Counted from the first letter of the stretch, positions 18,742 through 28,038 are shown. The stretch: DNA of 64,000 bases from Listeria swaminathanii (GCF_014229645.1 NZ_JAATOD010000001.1:620001-684000); one strand, 5' to 3'. Translations and numbers: made by a program. The notes: a model not told the origin generated them from the sequence alone.

Positions 18742-19498
18742 TAAAGAAGCCAAAGAAAAAGTCTATATTTGGATTGCCGCTTACCAAGAAAATGGCGACC
18801 AAGATGCCCAGTATAATTTAGTTGTTCATTATAAAAATTTAGTAGAATCCATTGCGCGCAAATATTCCCAAGGTAAATCTTTTCATGAAGATTTAGTTCA
18901 AGTTGGGAATATTGGTTTACTTGGAGCTATTAGAAGATATGATGCAACGTTTGGAAAAAGCTTTGAAGCATTTGCCGTGCCAACAATTGTTGGTGAAATT
19001 AAACGATTTTTACGTGATAAAACGTGGAGTGTTCATGTGCCACGCCGAATCAAGGAATTGGGACCGAAAATTAAAAACGCTGTAGAAGAGCTGACGAGAG
19101 AACTACAAAGCTCACCTCAAATTAGCGATATTGCTGATTTCATCGGAGTCACGGAAGAAGAAGTTTTAGAAGCAATGGAAATGGGGAAAAGCTACCAAGC
19201 ACTTTCTGTAGATCATTCGATTGAAGCTGATTCGGATGGAAGTACCATTACGTTACTTGATGTTGTTGGTGGTACTGATGATGGATTTGAACGTGTAAAT
19301 CAACGTATGCTTTTAGAGAAAGTTCTCCCTGTTTTAGATGAGCGAGAACAGAAGATTTTGCAATATACATTCATTGAAAATCGCAGTCAAAAAGAAACTG
19401 GTGAACTACTCGATATATCACAAATGCATGTGTCTAGAATCCAACGTCAAGCTATTAAAAAACTTCGAGAGGCGTTGCAGAATGAGGAAGTGGAGTAA
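18719..19498 (+). CDS. sigB: RNA polymerase sigma factor SigB
   Basis: A 259-aa alternative sigma factor for general stress response and virulence-related genes. Region 2 ([21 protein letters not shown] and the -10-reading segment), the region 3 core ([20 protein letters not shown]) and region 4 ([22 protein letters not shown], helix-turn-helix) are all visible. The open frame extends upstream to 18698, but GGTGGAGGAG just before the ATG at 18719 sets the start. Targets with matching promoters are seen elsewhere in this window. Confidence 0.96.
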   Translation: MPKVSQPDKEAKEKVYIWIAAYQENGDQDAQYNLVVHYKNLVESIARKYSQGKSFHEDLVQVGNIGLLGAIRRYDATFGKSFEAFAVPTIVGEIKRFLRDKTWSVHVPRRIKELGPKIKNAVEELTRELQSSPQISDIADFIGVTEEEVLEAMEMGKSYQALSVDHSIEADSDGSTITLLDVVGGTDDGFERVNQRMLLEKVLPVLDEREQKILQYTFIENRSQKETGELLDISQMHVSRIQRQAIKKLREALQNEEVE

Positions 19499-20098
19499 AT
19501 GAACAAGGCGGTTGAATCAAATAATTTATTTGTATTTCAACGTTCTAAAGCATTACAACAATACTGCGGGGATGTTTATTATACCCATGAGGACGAAAAT
19601 GGTTTTCTGTATGTTCTTTCGGATGGGCTTGGAAGTGGTCTTGAAGCCAATAGAGCGGCCAAAGCGACCGTTGACGCCATCAAAGAAGATATCCATGCAG
19701 ACATTACAGAAATGCTTGAAAAAGCGAACCAGGCTGTCTCTGGCTTGCGTGGTGCTGCAATTGCCATTATCAAAGGTGACTACTTAACGAAAACACTTCA
19801 TTATACCGGCATGGGCAATATTCGTTTTTATATGATTGGCATAGAAGATAAACTTATTTTTCCACTTTCTGGCTCTGGTTTTTTATCAGGTAGAAAACAG
19901 AAGTATCGGTTGCAATCTTTTAAATACAAACCAGGCAGTAAGTTTTTGATGCATTCAGATGGTCTTGTTTTATCTCGCGTTCGAAAAAGCCTAGAATCGC
20001 CACTTTGTGTAGTGAAAATTGGACATTTAATTGAGCGAAATATATTGGATATTCCAACAGATGATGTAACGTTCATGGTTGGCAAATTTCCAGAATAA
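19499..20098 (+). CDS. rsbX: Feedback PP2C phosphatase RsbX
   Basis: A 199-aa PP2C-type phosphatase that dephosphorylates RsbS-P and RsbR-P and resets the stressosome. Metal motifs are LSDGLGSGLEAN, LHYTGMGNI and MHSDGL. It starts one base after the sigB stop, with GGAAGTGGAG as ribosome site, and is the last gene of the operon before a strong terminator. Confidence 0.92.
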   Translation: MNKAVESNNLFVFQRSKALQQYCGDVYYTHEDENGFLYVLSDGLGSGLEANRAAKATVDAIKEDIHADITEMLEKANQAVSGLRGAAIAIIKGDYLTKTLHYTGMGNIRFYMIGIEDKLIFPLSGSGFLSGRKQKYRLQSFKYKPGSKFLMHSDGLVLSRVRKSLESPLCVVKIGHLIERNILDIPTDDVTFMVGKFPE

Positions 20099-20103
20099 TA
20101 ATA

Positions 20104-20143
20104 ACACCTTTTAAACTAGTGATGGTTTGAAAGGTGTTTTTTT
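20104..20143 (+). terminator. Terminator of the rsb-sigB operon
   Basis: The arms ACACCTTTTAAAC and GTTTGAAAGGTGT are followed by seven T. Confidence 0.85.
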
Positions 20144-20304
20144 CAGATTGGGTGTGAGAACAGGGTCTATTTATGGTATATTAGAATAGAGCGCTAGTTT
20201 TTTATACTTAATCATGTGATAAATGTCACTTAGTAAGCGTGAAGCCAAATTGCTTTGCGTTTTTTTCGCGCGGATTAAAATACAAATAAGAGAGAAGGAG
20301 CAAA

Positions 20305-21930
20305 TTGAAGAAAGTTCTATTGAATAGTGTAAAAGGTTATACGTGGGCGAGATTTAGGAAAGACTTGCTTGCGGGTATTATCGTGGGCATTATTGCCTTG
20401 CCACTGGCGATGTCCTTTGCGATTGCATCGGGAGTAAGTCCGGAATATGGAATCTATTCTAGTTTTGTAGCGGGAATTATTGTTTCTATTTTTGGTGGTT
20501 CGAAATTTCAAATCGCCGGACCAACTGGCGCATTTATTCCGGTACTACTTGGAATCGTATTAACATATGGTTATCAAGATTTACTTGTAGCAGGGATGAT
20601 GGCAGGGGTTTTACTATGCTTAATGGGTATTTTCAAAATTGGCACACTGATTAAATTTATTCCTCGACCAGTGACGATCGGATTTACGGCAGGGATTGCT
20701 GTTACGATTTTTATGGGGCAAGTGGGGAATTTCCTAGGATTAACTGGAATGGAGAAACACGAATCATTTGTAGCGAATATGAAAGAGATCTGGTTGCATC
20801 TCGATTCATGGAATTTTTATAGTATACTCATTTCTTGTATTTGTATGCTTGTATTATTTGTTTTTCCGAAAATCTTGCCGAGAATTCCAGCGCCACTCAT
20901 TGGACTAGTGATTACAACAGCGATTGCGATGCTGTTTTTCCCGGATGCTCTGCCAACGATTGGCTCGGCGTATGGTGATATTCCTAGCACGTTTCCACCG
21001 TTTGAATTTCCTGATATGACGTTTGCGAATATGAGTAAACTCGTTGGACCGGCTTTTGTTATCGCGATGCTCGGCGGGATTGAGTCACTTCTTTCAGCTG
21101 TGGTGGCGGACGGAATGACGAATACCAAACATAATAGTAATCGCGAACTAATCGGGCAAGGGATTGCCAATATTGTTACACCGATGTTCGGCGGGATCCC
21201 AGCAACGGGAGCTATAGCGAGAACGGCGACCAATATTAATAATGGCGCGACTAGCCGTGTTTCGGGTGTTATTCACGGGATTTTTGTATTACTGACTTTA
21301 CTCGTGCTTGCTCCGGTAGCTGTTAATATTCCGATTGCAGCAATGGCGCCAATTTTAATGTTGGTAGCTTGGAATATGAGCGAACGAAAAACCTTCCAGC
21401 ACATTATCAAACTAAAATCAGGCGATACGTTAGTGCTAATTATCACTTTTTTATTGACCGTATTTGCAAGTTTGACTGTGGCGGTCGAAGTTGGATTGCT
21501 GTTGGCGGTTGTTCTTTTCGCGAAACAAATGGGCAGTTCGATGCAAATCGAAGAAATTGAACCAGAAGGCGCTGAAATTGCTCCTCATTTACACGAGAAA
21601 ATTAGTATTTTTACGATTCGTGGTCCGCTTTTCTTTGGCGCAGCGCAGATTTTTCAACAAAATATTATTAAAGCAATTCATGTGAAACCGGAATTTCTGA
21701 TTTTGCGGATGGGGAAAGTGCCGATTATCGATGCGACTGCAGAAGGCTATTTCCACCAAATTGAAAAAGAATTTTCGAAGCAAGGCGGTCAAATTTTAAT
21801 TACCGGGCTAACGGATAAGGCGAAAGAAAGTCTGAAAGGTAGCGGACTTTACGACCGGATAGGTGAAGAGCACTTCTTTTCCCATACCGAAGATGCGATT
21901 CGTTATGCGGAAAATGCTTTAAATAAGTAA
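20305..21930 (+). CDS. SulP-family anion transporter with STAS domain
   Basis: A 541-aa SLC26/SulP membrane protein with ten or more transmembrane segments and a C-terminal cytoplasmic STAS domain (about 430-540, IFTIRGPLFFGAAQIF). The signature SGVSPEYGIYSSFVAGI and the QIAGPTGAFIPV motif identify the family. It may carry sulfate, bicarbonate or another anion; sequence alone does not decide. The start is TTG with AAGGAG four bases upstream, a slightly short spacing, and no better start is seen. It is monocistronic. Confidence 0.82.
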   Translation: MKKVLLNSVKGYTWARFRKDLLAGIIVGIIALPLAMSFAIASGVSPEYGIYSSFVAGIIVSIFGGSKFQIAGPTGAFIPVLLGIVLTYGYQDLLVAGMMAGVLLCLMGIFKIGTLIKFIPRPVTIGFTAGIAVTIFMGQVGNFLGLTGMEKHESFVANMKEIWLHLDSWNFYSILISCICMLVLFVFPKILPRIPAPLIGLVITTAIAMLFFPDALPTIGSAYGDIPSTFPPFEFPDMTFANMSKLVGPAFVIAMLGGIESLLSAVVADGMTNTKHNSNRELIGQGIANIVTPMFGGIPATGAIARTATNINNGATSRVSGVIHGIFVLLTLLVLAPVAVNIPIAAMAPILMLVAWNMSERKTFQHIIKLKSGDTLVLIITFLLTVFASLTVAVEVGLLLAVVLFAKQMGSSMQIEEIEPEGAEIAPHLHEKISIFTIRGPLFFGAAQIFQQNIIKAIHVKPEFLILRMGKVPIIDATAEGYFHQIEKEFSKQGGQILITGLTDKAKESLKGSGLYDRIGEEHFFSHTEDAIRYAENALNK

Positions 21931-21942
21931 GGCGGGTAGCTT

Positions 21943-21972
21943 TTGTCAGTTGAAACGTAATTATGTTACACT
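21943..21972 (+). promoter_or_regulatory. SigA-type promoter of tex-sprT
   Basis: TTGTCA (21943-21948) and TACACT (21967-21972) are separated by 18 bases, about 35 bases before the tex start. Confidence 0.5.
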
Positions 21973-22006
21973 TAGTAGATAATGAAATAAATGGAGGCTA
22001 TCAAGT

Positions 22007-24184
22007 ATGGAACAAATGCAAGAAAAAATAATGAAATTAGTCCAAAAATCGCTAACGTATAAACCAGCGCAAATTAATGCCGTTATCAAATTGATGGAAG
22101 AGGGCAACACGGTCCCATTTATCGCACGTTACCGTAAAGAAATGACTGGTAGCCTAGATGAAGTTGAAATTCGCGATATTGAAGAAACATTTGAATATGT
22201 AACGAAATTAGAAAATCGTAAAGAAGAAATCATTCGCCTAATAGCTGAACAAGGAAAATTAACAGACGAACTGAGAGCCGCAATCGTCAAAGCGGAAAAA
22301 CACCAAGCGCTTGAAGATTTATATCGTCCTTATAAACAAAAGAAACGCACGAAAGCAACGATTGCCAAAGAAAAAGGCTTAGAACCACTGGCTGAATGGC
22401 TTATGAGCTTTCCGAGCAATGCCGATCCACTGACAGAAGCTGCAAACTACATTTCAGAAGAAAAAAAAGTGGAATCAGCAGAAGCTGCATTACTCGGCGC
22501 GCATGAAATTATCGCTGAACAAATCAGTGATGAGCCTAGTTTCCGTGAATGGATTCGTAACTTTACACGCAAATTCGGGATGATTGAATCCAGAGCGAAA
22601 AACGCCGACGCAGACGAAAAAGGCGTGTACGAAATGTATTATGAATTTAACGAAATGATTGGCAAAGTAGCTAGTCACCGTATTCTTGCCTTTAACCGCG
22701 GCGAAAAAGAAGACATTTTACGCGTCCAAGTCCAAGTGGATACAACAAAAATCTTCCAATATTTATTTGAAAAAGTTATCCAAAATCGCAATTCTGCAAC
22801 TCGTCCTTATGTAGAAGAAGCTATTTTAGATGCCTATAAACGCTTTATTGGTCCAGCAATTGAACGTGAAATTCGCGGTGAACTAACAGACAAAGGTGAA
22901 GAACAAGCCATCCATATTTTCTCCGAGAACTTGCGCAAATTGCTATTACAACCACCTTTAAAAGGGAAAATCATCCTTGGGGTCGATCCGGCTTTTAGAA
23001 CAGGTTGTAAATTCTCTGTGTTAGATCAAACGGGGAAAGTGCTAGAAATCGGTGTTGTTTATCCACATACGGCTAAAGCACGTCGCCCAGAAGCGAAACA
23101 AAAAATTGCAGAAATTTTATCAACATATCAAGTAGAAGTTATCGCGATTGGTAACGGAACGGCATCGCGTGAAACGGAGCAATTTATCGTGGAAGTTATT
23201 CGTGAATCGAACTCTAATGCTTATTATTGTATCGTGAATGAAGCTGGTGCGAGTGTGTATTCCGCGAGTGAAACAGCCCGTGAGGAGTTCCCGGATTATC
23301 AAGTAGAAGAACGTAGCGCCGTTTCGATTGGACGCCGTTTGCAAGATCCATTAGCAGAACTTGTGAAAATTGATCCAAAATCTGTTGGCGTAGGCCAATA
23401 CCAACATGACGTAGCTCAAAAACGACTAAATGAAACGCTAACTTTTGTCGTTGAAACAGCCGTTAACCAAGTCGGAGTCAACGTTAATACAGCATCCGCT
23501 TCTCTTTTACAATATGTTGCTGGTTTGAATAAAACAGTTGCAAATAATATTCGTAAATATCGCGAGGAAAATGGCTCGTTTGCTTCTCGTAAAGAGTTGA
23601 AAAAAGTTCCTCGTCTAGGTGCGAAATCATATGAACAAAGTATCGGTTTCTTACGTATTTTAGAAGGCGAAAATCCGCTTGATAAAACAGCGATTCACCC
23701 TGAAAGTTATAAGGCGGCTGAGCAAATTGTTAAAGCAGCTGGTTTTGGCTTAAAAGATATCGGCAGCGAAGATTTAAAAGCGGCATTACAAGCGCTTAGT
23801 ATCCCAGAAGAAGCAGAGAAATTAAGCATTGGTAAAGAAACAATGCGCGATATCATTGATAACTTAATTGCTCCTGGGCGTGATCTTCGTGACGAACTTC
23901 CAGCACCACTTTTAAAACAAGATGTTATTTCGATGGAAGATTTGAAACAAGGCATGGAACTTCAAGGAACGGTTCGTAACGTGGTTGATTTTGGCGCTTT
24001 TGTTGATATTGGCGTGAAACAAGACGGCCTTGTGCATATTTCGAAACTAAGTAATTCTTTTGTTAAAAACCCGATGGATGTCGTTTCTGTAGGAGACGTT
24101 GTAACGGTTTGGGTGGATGAAGTAGATACGAAGAAAAATCGTATTGCCTTAACGATGCTTAATCCAAATGGAAGTGTTAAATAA
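22007..24184 (+). CDS. tex: Tex/YqgF-fold RNA-binding transcription accessory protein
   Basis: A 725-aa conserved cytoplasmic protein. Domains in order are the N-terminal helical Tex region (about 1-190), a YqgF-like RNase H fold (about 325-455, [18 protein letters not shown]), helix-hairpin-helix units (about 490-560, [16 protein letters not shown]) and a C-terminal S1 domain (about 645-715, [16 protein letters not shown]). It is thought to act on transcription or RNA; the exact activity is unsettled. GGAGG precedes the ATG. Its stop overlaps the next start. Confidence 0.92.
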   Translation: MEQMQEKIMKLVQKSLTYKPAQINAVIKLMEEGNTVPFIARYRKEMTGSLDEVEIRDIEETFEYVTKLENRKEEIIRLIAEQGKLTDELRAAIVKAEKHQALEDLYRPYKQKKRTKATIAKEKGLEPLAEWLMSFPSNADPLTEAANYISEEKKVESAEAALLGAHEIIAEQISDEPSFREWIRNFTRKFGMIESRAKNADADEKGVYEMYYEFNEMIGKVASHRILAFNRGEKEDILRVQVQVDTTKIFQYLFEKVIQNRNSATRPYVEEAILDAYKRFIGPAIEREIRGELTDKGEEQAIHIFSENLRKLLLQPPLKGKIILGVDPAFRTGCKFSVLDQTGKVLEIGVVYPHTAKARRPEAKQKIAEILSTYQVEVIAIGNGTASRETEQFIVEVIRESNSNAYYCIVNEAGASVYSASETAREEFPDYQVEERSAVSIGRRLQDPLAELVKIDPKSVGVGQYQHDVAQKRLNETLTFVVETAVNQVGVNVNTASASLLQYVAGLNKTVANNIRKYREENGSFASRKELKKVPRLGAKSYEQSIGFLRILEGENPLDKTAIHPESYKAAEQIVKAAGFGLKDIGSEDLKAALQALSIPEEAEKLSIGKETMRDIIDNLIAPGRDLRDELPAPLLKQDVISMEDLKQGMELQGTVRNVVDFGAFVDIGVKQDGLVHISKLSNSFVKNPMDVVSVGDVVTVWVDEVDTKKNRIALTMLNPNGSVK

Positions 24185-24651
24185 TGAATCAAGCAGAATT
24201 GCAGCGACACATGGAAGAAGTGTCGCTGCAATTTTTCCAAAAAGAATTTCGTCATCAAGCCGTTTTTAACGCGCGTTTACGGACGACTGGTGGGCGTTAT
24301 TTACTCAAAAGTCATGATATTGAAATGAACCCTAAGTATTTGGAAAACTTCGGATTAGACTACTTTATCGGCATTATGAAGCACGAACTATGCCATTATC
24401 ACCTCCATTTAGAGAACAAAGGCTATCAACATCGCGATAAAGATTTCCGAGATTTATTAAAAAAAGTAGACGCGCCACGATTTTGTGCAGCGATTCCGCG
24501 TGAAATTACGATGCATGAATATACATGCAAAAGCTGCGGGAAGTCATTTTTAAGGCAGCGTAGATTTAATGTGAACCGTTATCGCTGTGGTAGTTGCGGC
24601 GGAAAACTAAAGCAAACGGACTCCAAGAAAATTTATACAGAAAACCCATGA
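24184..24651 (+). CDS. SprT-like zinc metallopeptidase-family protein
   Basis: A 155-aa protein of the SprT/Spartan-like family. The HExxH motif is His67-Glu68-Leu-Cys-His71 in [12 protein letters not shown]-terminal zinc ribbon has two Cys pairs (CKSCG and CGSCG). In eukaryotes this fold cuts DNA-protein crosslinks; the bacterial role is uncertain. The start codon overlaps the tex stop (TAATG), so the two are coupled. Confidence 0.85.
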   Translation: MNQAELQRHMEEVSLQFFQKEFRHQAVFNARLRTTGGRYLLKSHDIEMNPKYLENFGLDYFIGIMKHELCHYHLHLENKGYQHRDKDFRDLLKKVDAPRFCAAIPREITMHEYTCKSCGKSFLRQRRFNVNRYRCGSCGGKLKQTDSKKIYTENP

Positions 24652-24657
24652 AAAGTC

Positions 24658-24686
24658 TTGCATTTTCGCCGGATTCTGCGTATACT
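24658..24686 (+). promoter_or_regulatory. Promoter of tRNA-Asn and tRNA-Ser
   Basis: TTGCAT (24658-24663) and TATACT (24681-24686) with a 17-base spacer lie 18 bases before the tRNA-Asn 5' end. Confidence 0.75.
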
Positions 24687-24703
24687 AGTGGAAGTCAGAT
24701 AAT

Positions 24704-24776
24704 TCCACAGTAGCTCAGTTGGTAGAGCAATCGGCTGTTAACCGATCGGTCGCAGGTTCGAGTCCTGCCTGTGGAG
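24704..24776 (+). tRNA. tRNA-Asn (GTT)
   Basis: A 73-nt cloverleaf. The acceptor arms TCCACAG and CTGTGGA pair fully, the anticodon loop CTGTTAA gives anticodon GTT, and the T-loop GGTTCGAGTCC is present. CCA is not encoded. tRNA-Ser begins three bases downstream. Confidence 0.95.
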
Positions 24777-24779
24777 TTT

Positions 24780-24867
24780 GGGGAAGTACTCAAGTGGCTG
24801 AAGAGGTGCCCCTGCTAAGGGTATAGGTCGCTCGCGCGGCGCGAGGGTTCAAATCCCTCCTTCTCCG
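24780..24867 (+). tRNA. tRNA-Ser (GCT)
   Basis: An 88-nt cloverleaf with a long variable arm, as expected for serine. The acceptor arms GGGGAAG and CTTCTCC pair with one G:U. The anticodon loop CTGCTAA gives GCT, reading AGC and AGU. CCA is not encoded. Confidence 0.94.
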
Positions 24868-24871
24868 TAAT

Positions 24872-24911
24872 AAAAAGGTTGCCTTGAATTTTTAAGGTGA
24901 CCTTTTTTATA
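24872..24911 (+). terminator. Terminator of the tRNA-Asn/Ser unit
   Basis: The arms AAAAAGGT and ACCTTTTTT enclose an inner CCTTGAA/TTTAAGG stem, closing the tRNA transcript. Confidence 0.8.
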
Positions 24912-24977
24912 CTCTAAAATAGTTTTTTTATAAGAGAATTGCTATAATAAGAAAAACGTTTCAGAAAGGAATGGACC

Positions 24978-25370
24978 ATGGATAATAAACTAGAATTTAC
25001 AACGATTGATGAATATATTACCCAAGCGCCACCAGAAACAAAAGAAGTGTTGCAAAAAATAAGAGAGACTATCCAAGGTGCTGCGCCGGAAGCGACGGAG
25101 AAGATAAGCTATCAAATGCCGACTTTTTATTTTGAAGGGAATTTAGTTCACTTTGCTGTTGCGAAAAATCATTACGGTTTTTACCCAGCTTCTAGTGGTA
25201 TTGCGGCGTTCGAATCTAAGCTAGGCAACTACAAACATTCCAAAGGGGCCGTACAATTTCCAATCAAAGAAGAAGTTCCTTACGATTTAATTAAAGAAAT
25301 GACGCTTTTTCGACTGGCTGAAAATAAACAAAAAGCAGCAGACAAGCTAGTGAAGAAAAAGAAAAAATAA
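24978..25370 (+). CDS. DUF1801 / YdhG-like protein (iron chaperone family)
   Basis: A 130-aa cytoplasmic protein of the YdhG/DUF1801 fold, recognisable by TIDEYITQAPPETKEVLQKIRETIQGAAPEATEKISYQMPTF and the later GFYPASSGIAAFE. Some relatives resemble frataxin-like iron chaperones, but direct function is poorly established. It is a single gene with its own terminator (about 25377-25411), and AAAGGAA precedes the ATG. Confidence 0.75.
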   Translation: MDNKLEFTTIDEYITQAPPETKEVLQKIRETIQGAAPEATEKISYQMPTFYFEGNLVHFAVAKNHYGFYPASSGIAAFESKLGNYKHSKGAVQFPIKEEVPYDLIKEMTLFRLAENKQKAADKLVKKKKK

Positions 25371-25376
25371 GTGAGA

Positions 25377-25411
25377 GGCTTTCATCATAATGATGGGAGC
25401 TTTTTTGTTTG
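25377..25411 (+). terminator. Terminator after the DUF1801 gene
   Basis: A hairpin centred on ATCAT/ATGAT with flanking GC pairs is followed by six T. Confidence 0.65.
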
Positions 25412-25430
25412 GTCATTTATTTTAAAAAGA

Positions 25431-25451
25431 CTAGACATTTAAAATTAAATG
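25431..25451 (+). promoter_or_regulatory. Putative GntR operator before the EIIC gene
   Basis: The string CTAGACATTTAAAATT is nearly repeated as CTAGACATTTTTAATT at 26843-26858, just before the GntR gene. Two near-identical copies in front of the regulator and its neighbour suggest a shared operator. Confidence 0.55.
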
Positions 25452-25465
25452 AGTATAATAATAAA

Positions 25466-25480
25466 TAGAAAACGTTTTCT
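25466..25480 (+). promoter_or_regulatory. Putative cre site before the EIIC gene
   Basis: AGAAAACGTTTTCT (25467-25480) is a perfect 14-bp palindrome matching the CcpA-binding consensus at all but one fixed position. It lies about 30 bases before the start codon, suggesting carbon catabolite repression. Confidence 0.6.
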
Positions 25481-25511
25481 TTTAGAAAAAAATACGTTTG
25501 GGGGAAGAACA

Positions 25512-26798
25512 GTGAATAAATTTATGGAGTTGCTGGGGGATAAATTAATGCCTCTTGCTGCAAAGTTAGGAGAGAATCGCTATTTAACGACTTTACGAGA
25601 TGCTTTTATGTTAGCGTTTCCACTGACGATGTTTGGTTCGATTGCCGTTGTTTTGATGAACTTGCCATTTTGGAGTGACGAAACGAAAGCCGTTTTACAG
25701 TTGTATTTAGGTAATGCCCAAAATGCGACGATGAGTATTATGACGGTTTTTGTTGTTTTTGGAATTGGTTATTCGTTATCGAAGTATTATAAAGTAGAAG
25801 CGATTTACGGGGGTGCAGTGGCGCTCGCTAGTTTCTTGATTTTAACGCCATTTTTCTTTAATAGTGCCAATGGGGAACTAGTTACTGGGGCGCTTTCGCT
25901 TGATCGTCTTGGTGCAAAAGGTATGTTTATTGGGATGATTACTGGTTTTATCGCGGGGGAATTATATCGTTTCTTCGTGCAACGTGATTGGACGATTAAA
26001 ATGCCTGATGGGGTTCCGCCAGCTGTTGCCAAATCGTTTGCAGCTTTAATACCAGCCGTTTTGACTTTAAGTATCTTTTTAGTAATTAACATTGTCGTTC
26101 AATTCTTCTTCAATACTAACTTACATGATGTAGTGTACACAGTTATCCAAAAACCGCTCGTTGGTTTAGGATCGGGAATTATCCCAACGCTGATTGCGCT
26201 TTTCTTTGTCCAAGTATTGTGGTTCTTCGGTTTACATGGTCAAATTATTGTAAACTCTGTAATGGATCCGATTTGGAATACGTTAATGCTTGAAAATCTG
26301 GATGCCTATAAAGCTGGGTCTCCGTTACCACACATTATTACCAAACCATTTATGGAAGTATTTACGGTCGGCATGGGTGGATCTGGGATGACACTCGCAG
26401 TAGTAATCGCGCTCGCTTTTCTAATGAAGAGTAAACAGAGCAAAGAAATCGGTCGTTTAGCGCTCGGTCCTGGTATTTTTAACGTCAATGAACCGGTACT
26501 CTTCGGGATGCCGATTGTGCTGAATGCGACGATTTTAATTCCGTGGATATTGGCGCCACTCATTGTAACTACGCTTAATTACTTTGTGATGGCTGCAGGA
26601 ATTGTGCCAGCGCCAACTGGTGTATCGGTGCCGTGGACAGTGCCAATTATCATAAATGGAATCTTGGCGACGAACTCATGGTTAGGCGGAGCGCTTCAAG
26701 TGGTCGATTTCTTCATCGTCCTAATTATTTGGTATCCGTTCTTAAAACTGGTGGATCGCACGAATATTGCCCGAGAATCGGAAGCGGCTATTAAATAA
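25512..26798 (+). CDS. Orphan PTS cellobiose-family EIIC permease
   Basis: A 428-aa multi-pass EIIC protein (FNVNEPVLFGMPIVLNA and WFFGLHGQII are family-typical) for import and phosphorylation of a beta-glucoside-type sugar. No EIIA or EIIB gene is adjacent, so it must borrow them from another system. An open frame extends upstream to 25449, but that would cover the cre palindrome; GGGGGA lies just before the GTG at 25512, which is chosen. The GntR gene follows and probably controls it. Confidence 0.83.
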   Translation: MNKFMELLGDKLMPLAAKLGENRYLTTLRDAFMLAFPLTMFGSIAVVLMNLPFWSDETKAVLQLYLGNAQNATMSIMTVFVVFGIGYSLSKYYKVEAIYGGAVALASFLILTPFFFNSANGELVTGALSLDRLGAKGMFIGMITGFIAGELYRFFVQRDWTIKMPDGVPPAVAKSFAALIPAVLTLSIFLVINIVVQFFFNTNLHDVVYTVIQKPLVGLGSGIIPTLIALFFVQVLWFFGLHGQIIVNSVMDPIWNTLMLENLDAYKAGSPLPHIITKPFMEVFTVGMGGSGMTLAVVIALAFLMKSKQSKEIGRLALGPGIFNVNEPVLFGMPIVLNATILIPWILAPLIVTTLNYFVMAAGIVPAPTGVSVPWTVPIIINGILATNSWLGGALQVVDFFIVLIIWYPFLKLVDRTNIARESEAAIK

Positions 26799-26842
26799 GT
26801 TATCTTTTCCTTTTCGATATGCTATAATTTGATTGGAAATGG

Positions 26843-26858
26843 CTAGACATTTTTAATT
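26843..26858 (+). promoter_or_regulatory. Putative GntR operator, second copy
   Basis: CTAGACATTTTTAATT lies 20 bases before the GntR start codon and repeats the element at 25431. It sits just downstream of a possible -10, so a bound repressor could block transcription. Confidence 0.5.
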
Positions 26859-26878
26859 CAAGCAAAGGAGCGATCGAA

Positions 26879-27592
26879 TTGGTTAAGTATGAACTGATTG
26901 CAGCAGATATCCGTGAAAAAATAAACAACGGTACTTATCCACCAGAATCCATTCTTCCCGATCAAGTGAGCTTATGCAAAACCTATGATTGTAGCAGAAT
27001 GACAATAAAAAAAGCTTTTGACGTATTGGCGCTTGAAGGACTTGTTTATAGGCAACGTGGTGCGGGAACCTTTGTCATGAAAAATGCCTTAGCTAATAAG
27101 CAAGATGCGAGTTTGCGGGATTATGACGGATTAACAAAAATGATGGGAGGCAATCGAATTTCGAGTAAAATTATTGCATTCGATATTGCTTTCCCAGATG
27201 AAAAAACACAAGAACAACTTTTAATTAAAGCAGACCAACCAGTGTATAAATTGATTCGATTACGCTTGTTAGATGGTGAGCCATACGTGCTGGAGCATAC
27301 AACAATGCCGGCAGATTTAGTTCCTGGCCTAACGAAAGAGATTTTACATCATTCGATTTATGCTTATTTACAAGATTCACTAGGGCTCGTGCTAAGCGGT
27401 GCATTTCGGAAAATTAATGCCGATAAGCCATCTGAATATGACCAAGAATATTTAGCGTGCGGGGAACACGACCCAGTGCTTGAAGTAGAGCAAGTAGTGT
27501 ACTTAAAAGATGGCAGACCAGTCGAGTATTCTCGCTCAAGACATCGCTATGATACGAGAAGTTTTATTATGGTTGACCACCGGGAAAAATGA
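26879..27592 (+). CDS. GntR/HutC-family transcriptional regulator
   Basis: A 237-aa repressor with an N-terminal winged helix (about 1-70, CKTYDCSRMTIKKAFDVLALEGLVYRQRGAGTFV) and a C-terminal UTRA ligand-binding domain (about 90-230, YKLIRLRLLDGEPYVLEHT). HutC-type regulators usually sense a phosphorylated sugar or other small metabolite. The start is TTG eight bases after AAAGGAG. It probably controls the orphan EIIC and itself through the shared operator motif. Confidence 0.86.
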   Translation: MVKYELIAADIREKINNGTYPPESILPDQVSLCKTYDCSRMTIKKAFDVLALEGLVYRQRGAGTFVMKNALANKQDASLRDYDGLTKMMGGNRISSKIIAFDIAFPDEKTQEQLLIKADQPVYKLIRLRLLDGEPYVLEHTTMPADLVPGLTKEILHHSIYAYLQDSLGLVLSGAFRKINADKPSEYDQEYLACGEHDPVLEVEQVVYLKDGRPVEYSRSRHRYDTRSFIMVDHREK

Positions 27593-27595
27593 AAT

Positions 27596-27634
27596 AAAGT
27601 CAGCATGCCCAAAAAGTATTGCTGACTTTGTTTT
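27596..27634 (+). terminator. Terminator after the GntR gene
   Basis: The arms AAAGTCAGCA and TGCTGACTTT are followed by a short T-run. Confidence 0.75.
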
Positions 27635-27698
27635 ATCCTAGTAAAAATGCATAAAAAGCGTTCGATAAAAAATTTGTAAATAAAATTAGAAAAAGCCG

Positions 27699-27726
27699 TT
27701 GACAGTCACTCAGATTATGTTATAAT
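27699..27726 (+). promoter_or_regulatory. Consensus promoter of tRNA-Glu and tRNA-Asp
   Basis: Perfect TTGACA (27699-27704) and TATAAT (27721-27726) with a 16-base spacer lie about 64 bases before tRNA-Glu. Such a match is typical of stable-RNA promoters. Confidence 0.85.
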
Positions 27727-27789
27727 AAAAAAGCTGGTGTAAGAGAAATGAATTCAATTGAATATATATTCATTTTTCGTTTTTTATCT

Positions 27790-27861
27790 GGCCCGTTGGT
27801 CAAGCGGTTAAGACACCGCCCTTTCACGGCGGTAACACGGGTTCGAATCCCGTACGGGTCA
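27790..27861 (+). tRNA. tRNA-Glu (TTC)
   Basis: A 72-nt cloverleaf. The acceptor arms GGCCCGT and ACGGGTC pair with one G:U. The anticodon loop CTTTCAC gives TTC. The T-arm GGGTTCGAATCCC is intact. CCA is not encoded. Confidence 0.95.
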
Positions 27862-27887
27862 CTTTTTTATTCATTTTCTATACATAT

Positions 27888-27960
27888 GGTTCCGTGGTGT
27901 AGGGGTTAACATGCCTGCCTGTCACGCAGGAGATCGCGGGTTCAAATCCCGTCGGGACCG
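27888..27960 (+). tRNA. tRNA-Asp (GTC)
   Basis: A 73-nt cloverleaf. The acceptor arms GGTTCCG and CGGGACC pair with one T:G. The anticodon loop CTGTCAC gives GTC. The T-arm GGGTTCAAATCCC is intact. CCA is not encoded. Confidence 0.95.
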
Positions 27961-27963
27961 CTC

Positions 27964-27997
27964 AAAAAGAATCCAAGTTTACTTGGATTCTTTTTTT
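27964..27997 (+). terminator. Terminator of the tRNA-Glu/Asp unit
   Basis: The arms GAATCCAAGT and ACTTGGATTC form a perfect stem with a two-base loop, followed by seven T. Confidence 0.88.
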
Positions 27998-28008
27998 CGT
28001 ACGGGAAA

Positions 28009-28038
28009 TTGGACATGGCTTTTTATTTGAGCTATAAT
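28009..28038 (+). promoter_or_regulatory. SigA-type promoter of the OsmC gene
   Basis: TTGGAC (28009-28014) and TATAAT (28033-28038) are separated by 18 bases, about 50 bases before the ATG. It overlaps an upstream in-frame TTG, arguing against that as the start. Confidence 0.7.

Noticed and set aside
20144..20304. Regulatory RNA before the SulP gene
   Set aside because: The gap is AT-rich with only weak dyads; no riboswitch-like pattern or convincing hairpin was seen.
24940..24967. cre-like string near the DUF1801 gene (AAAAACGTTTC)
   Set aside because: The left half does not match the consensus TG at the required positions; it is probably chance in an A/T-rich gap.
24704..27960. Integrated element or attachment site at the tRNA genes
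   Set aside because: No integrase, recombinase or repeated tRNA 3' end is seen. The genes between the tRNA pairs look like ordinary Listeria genes.
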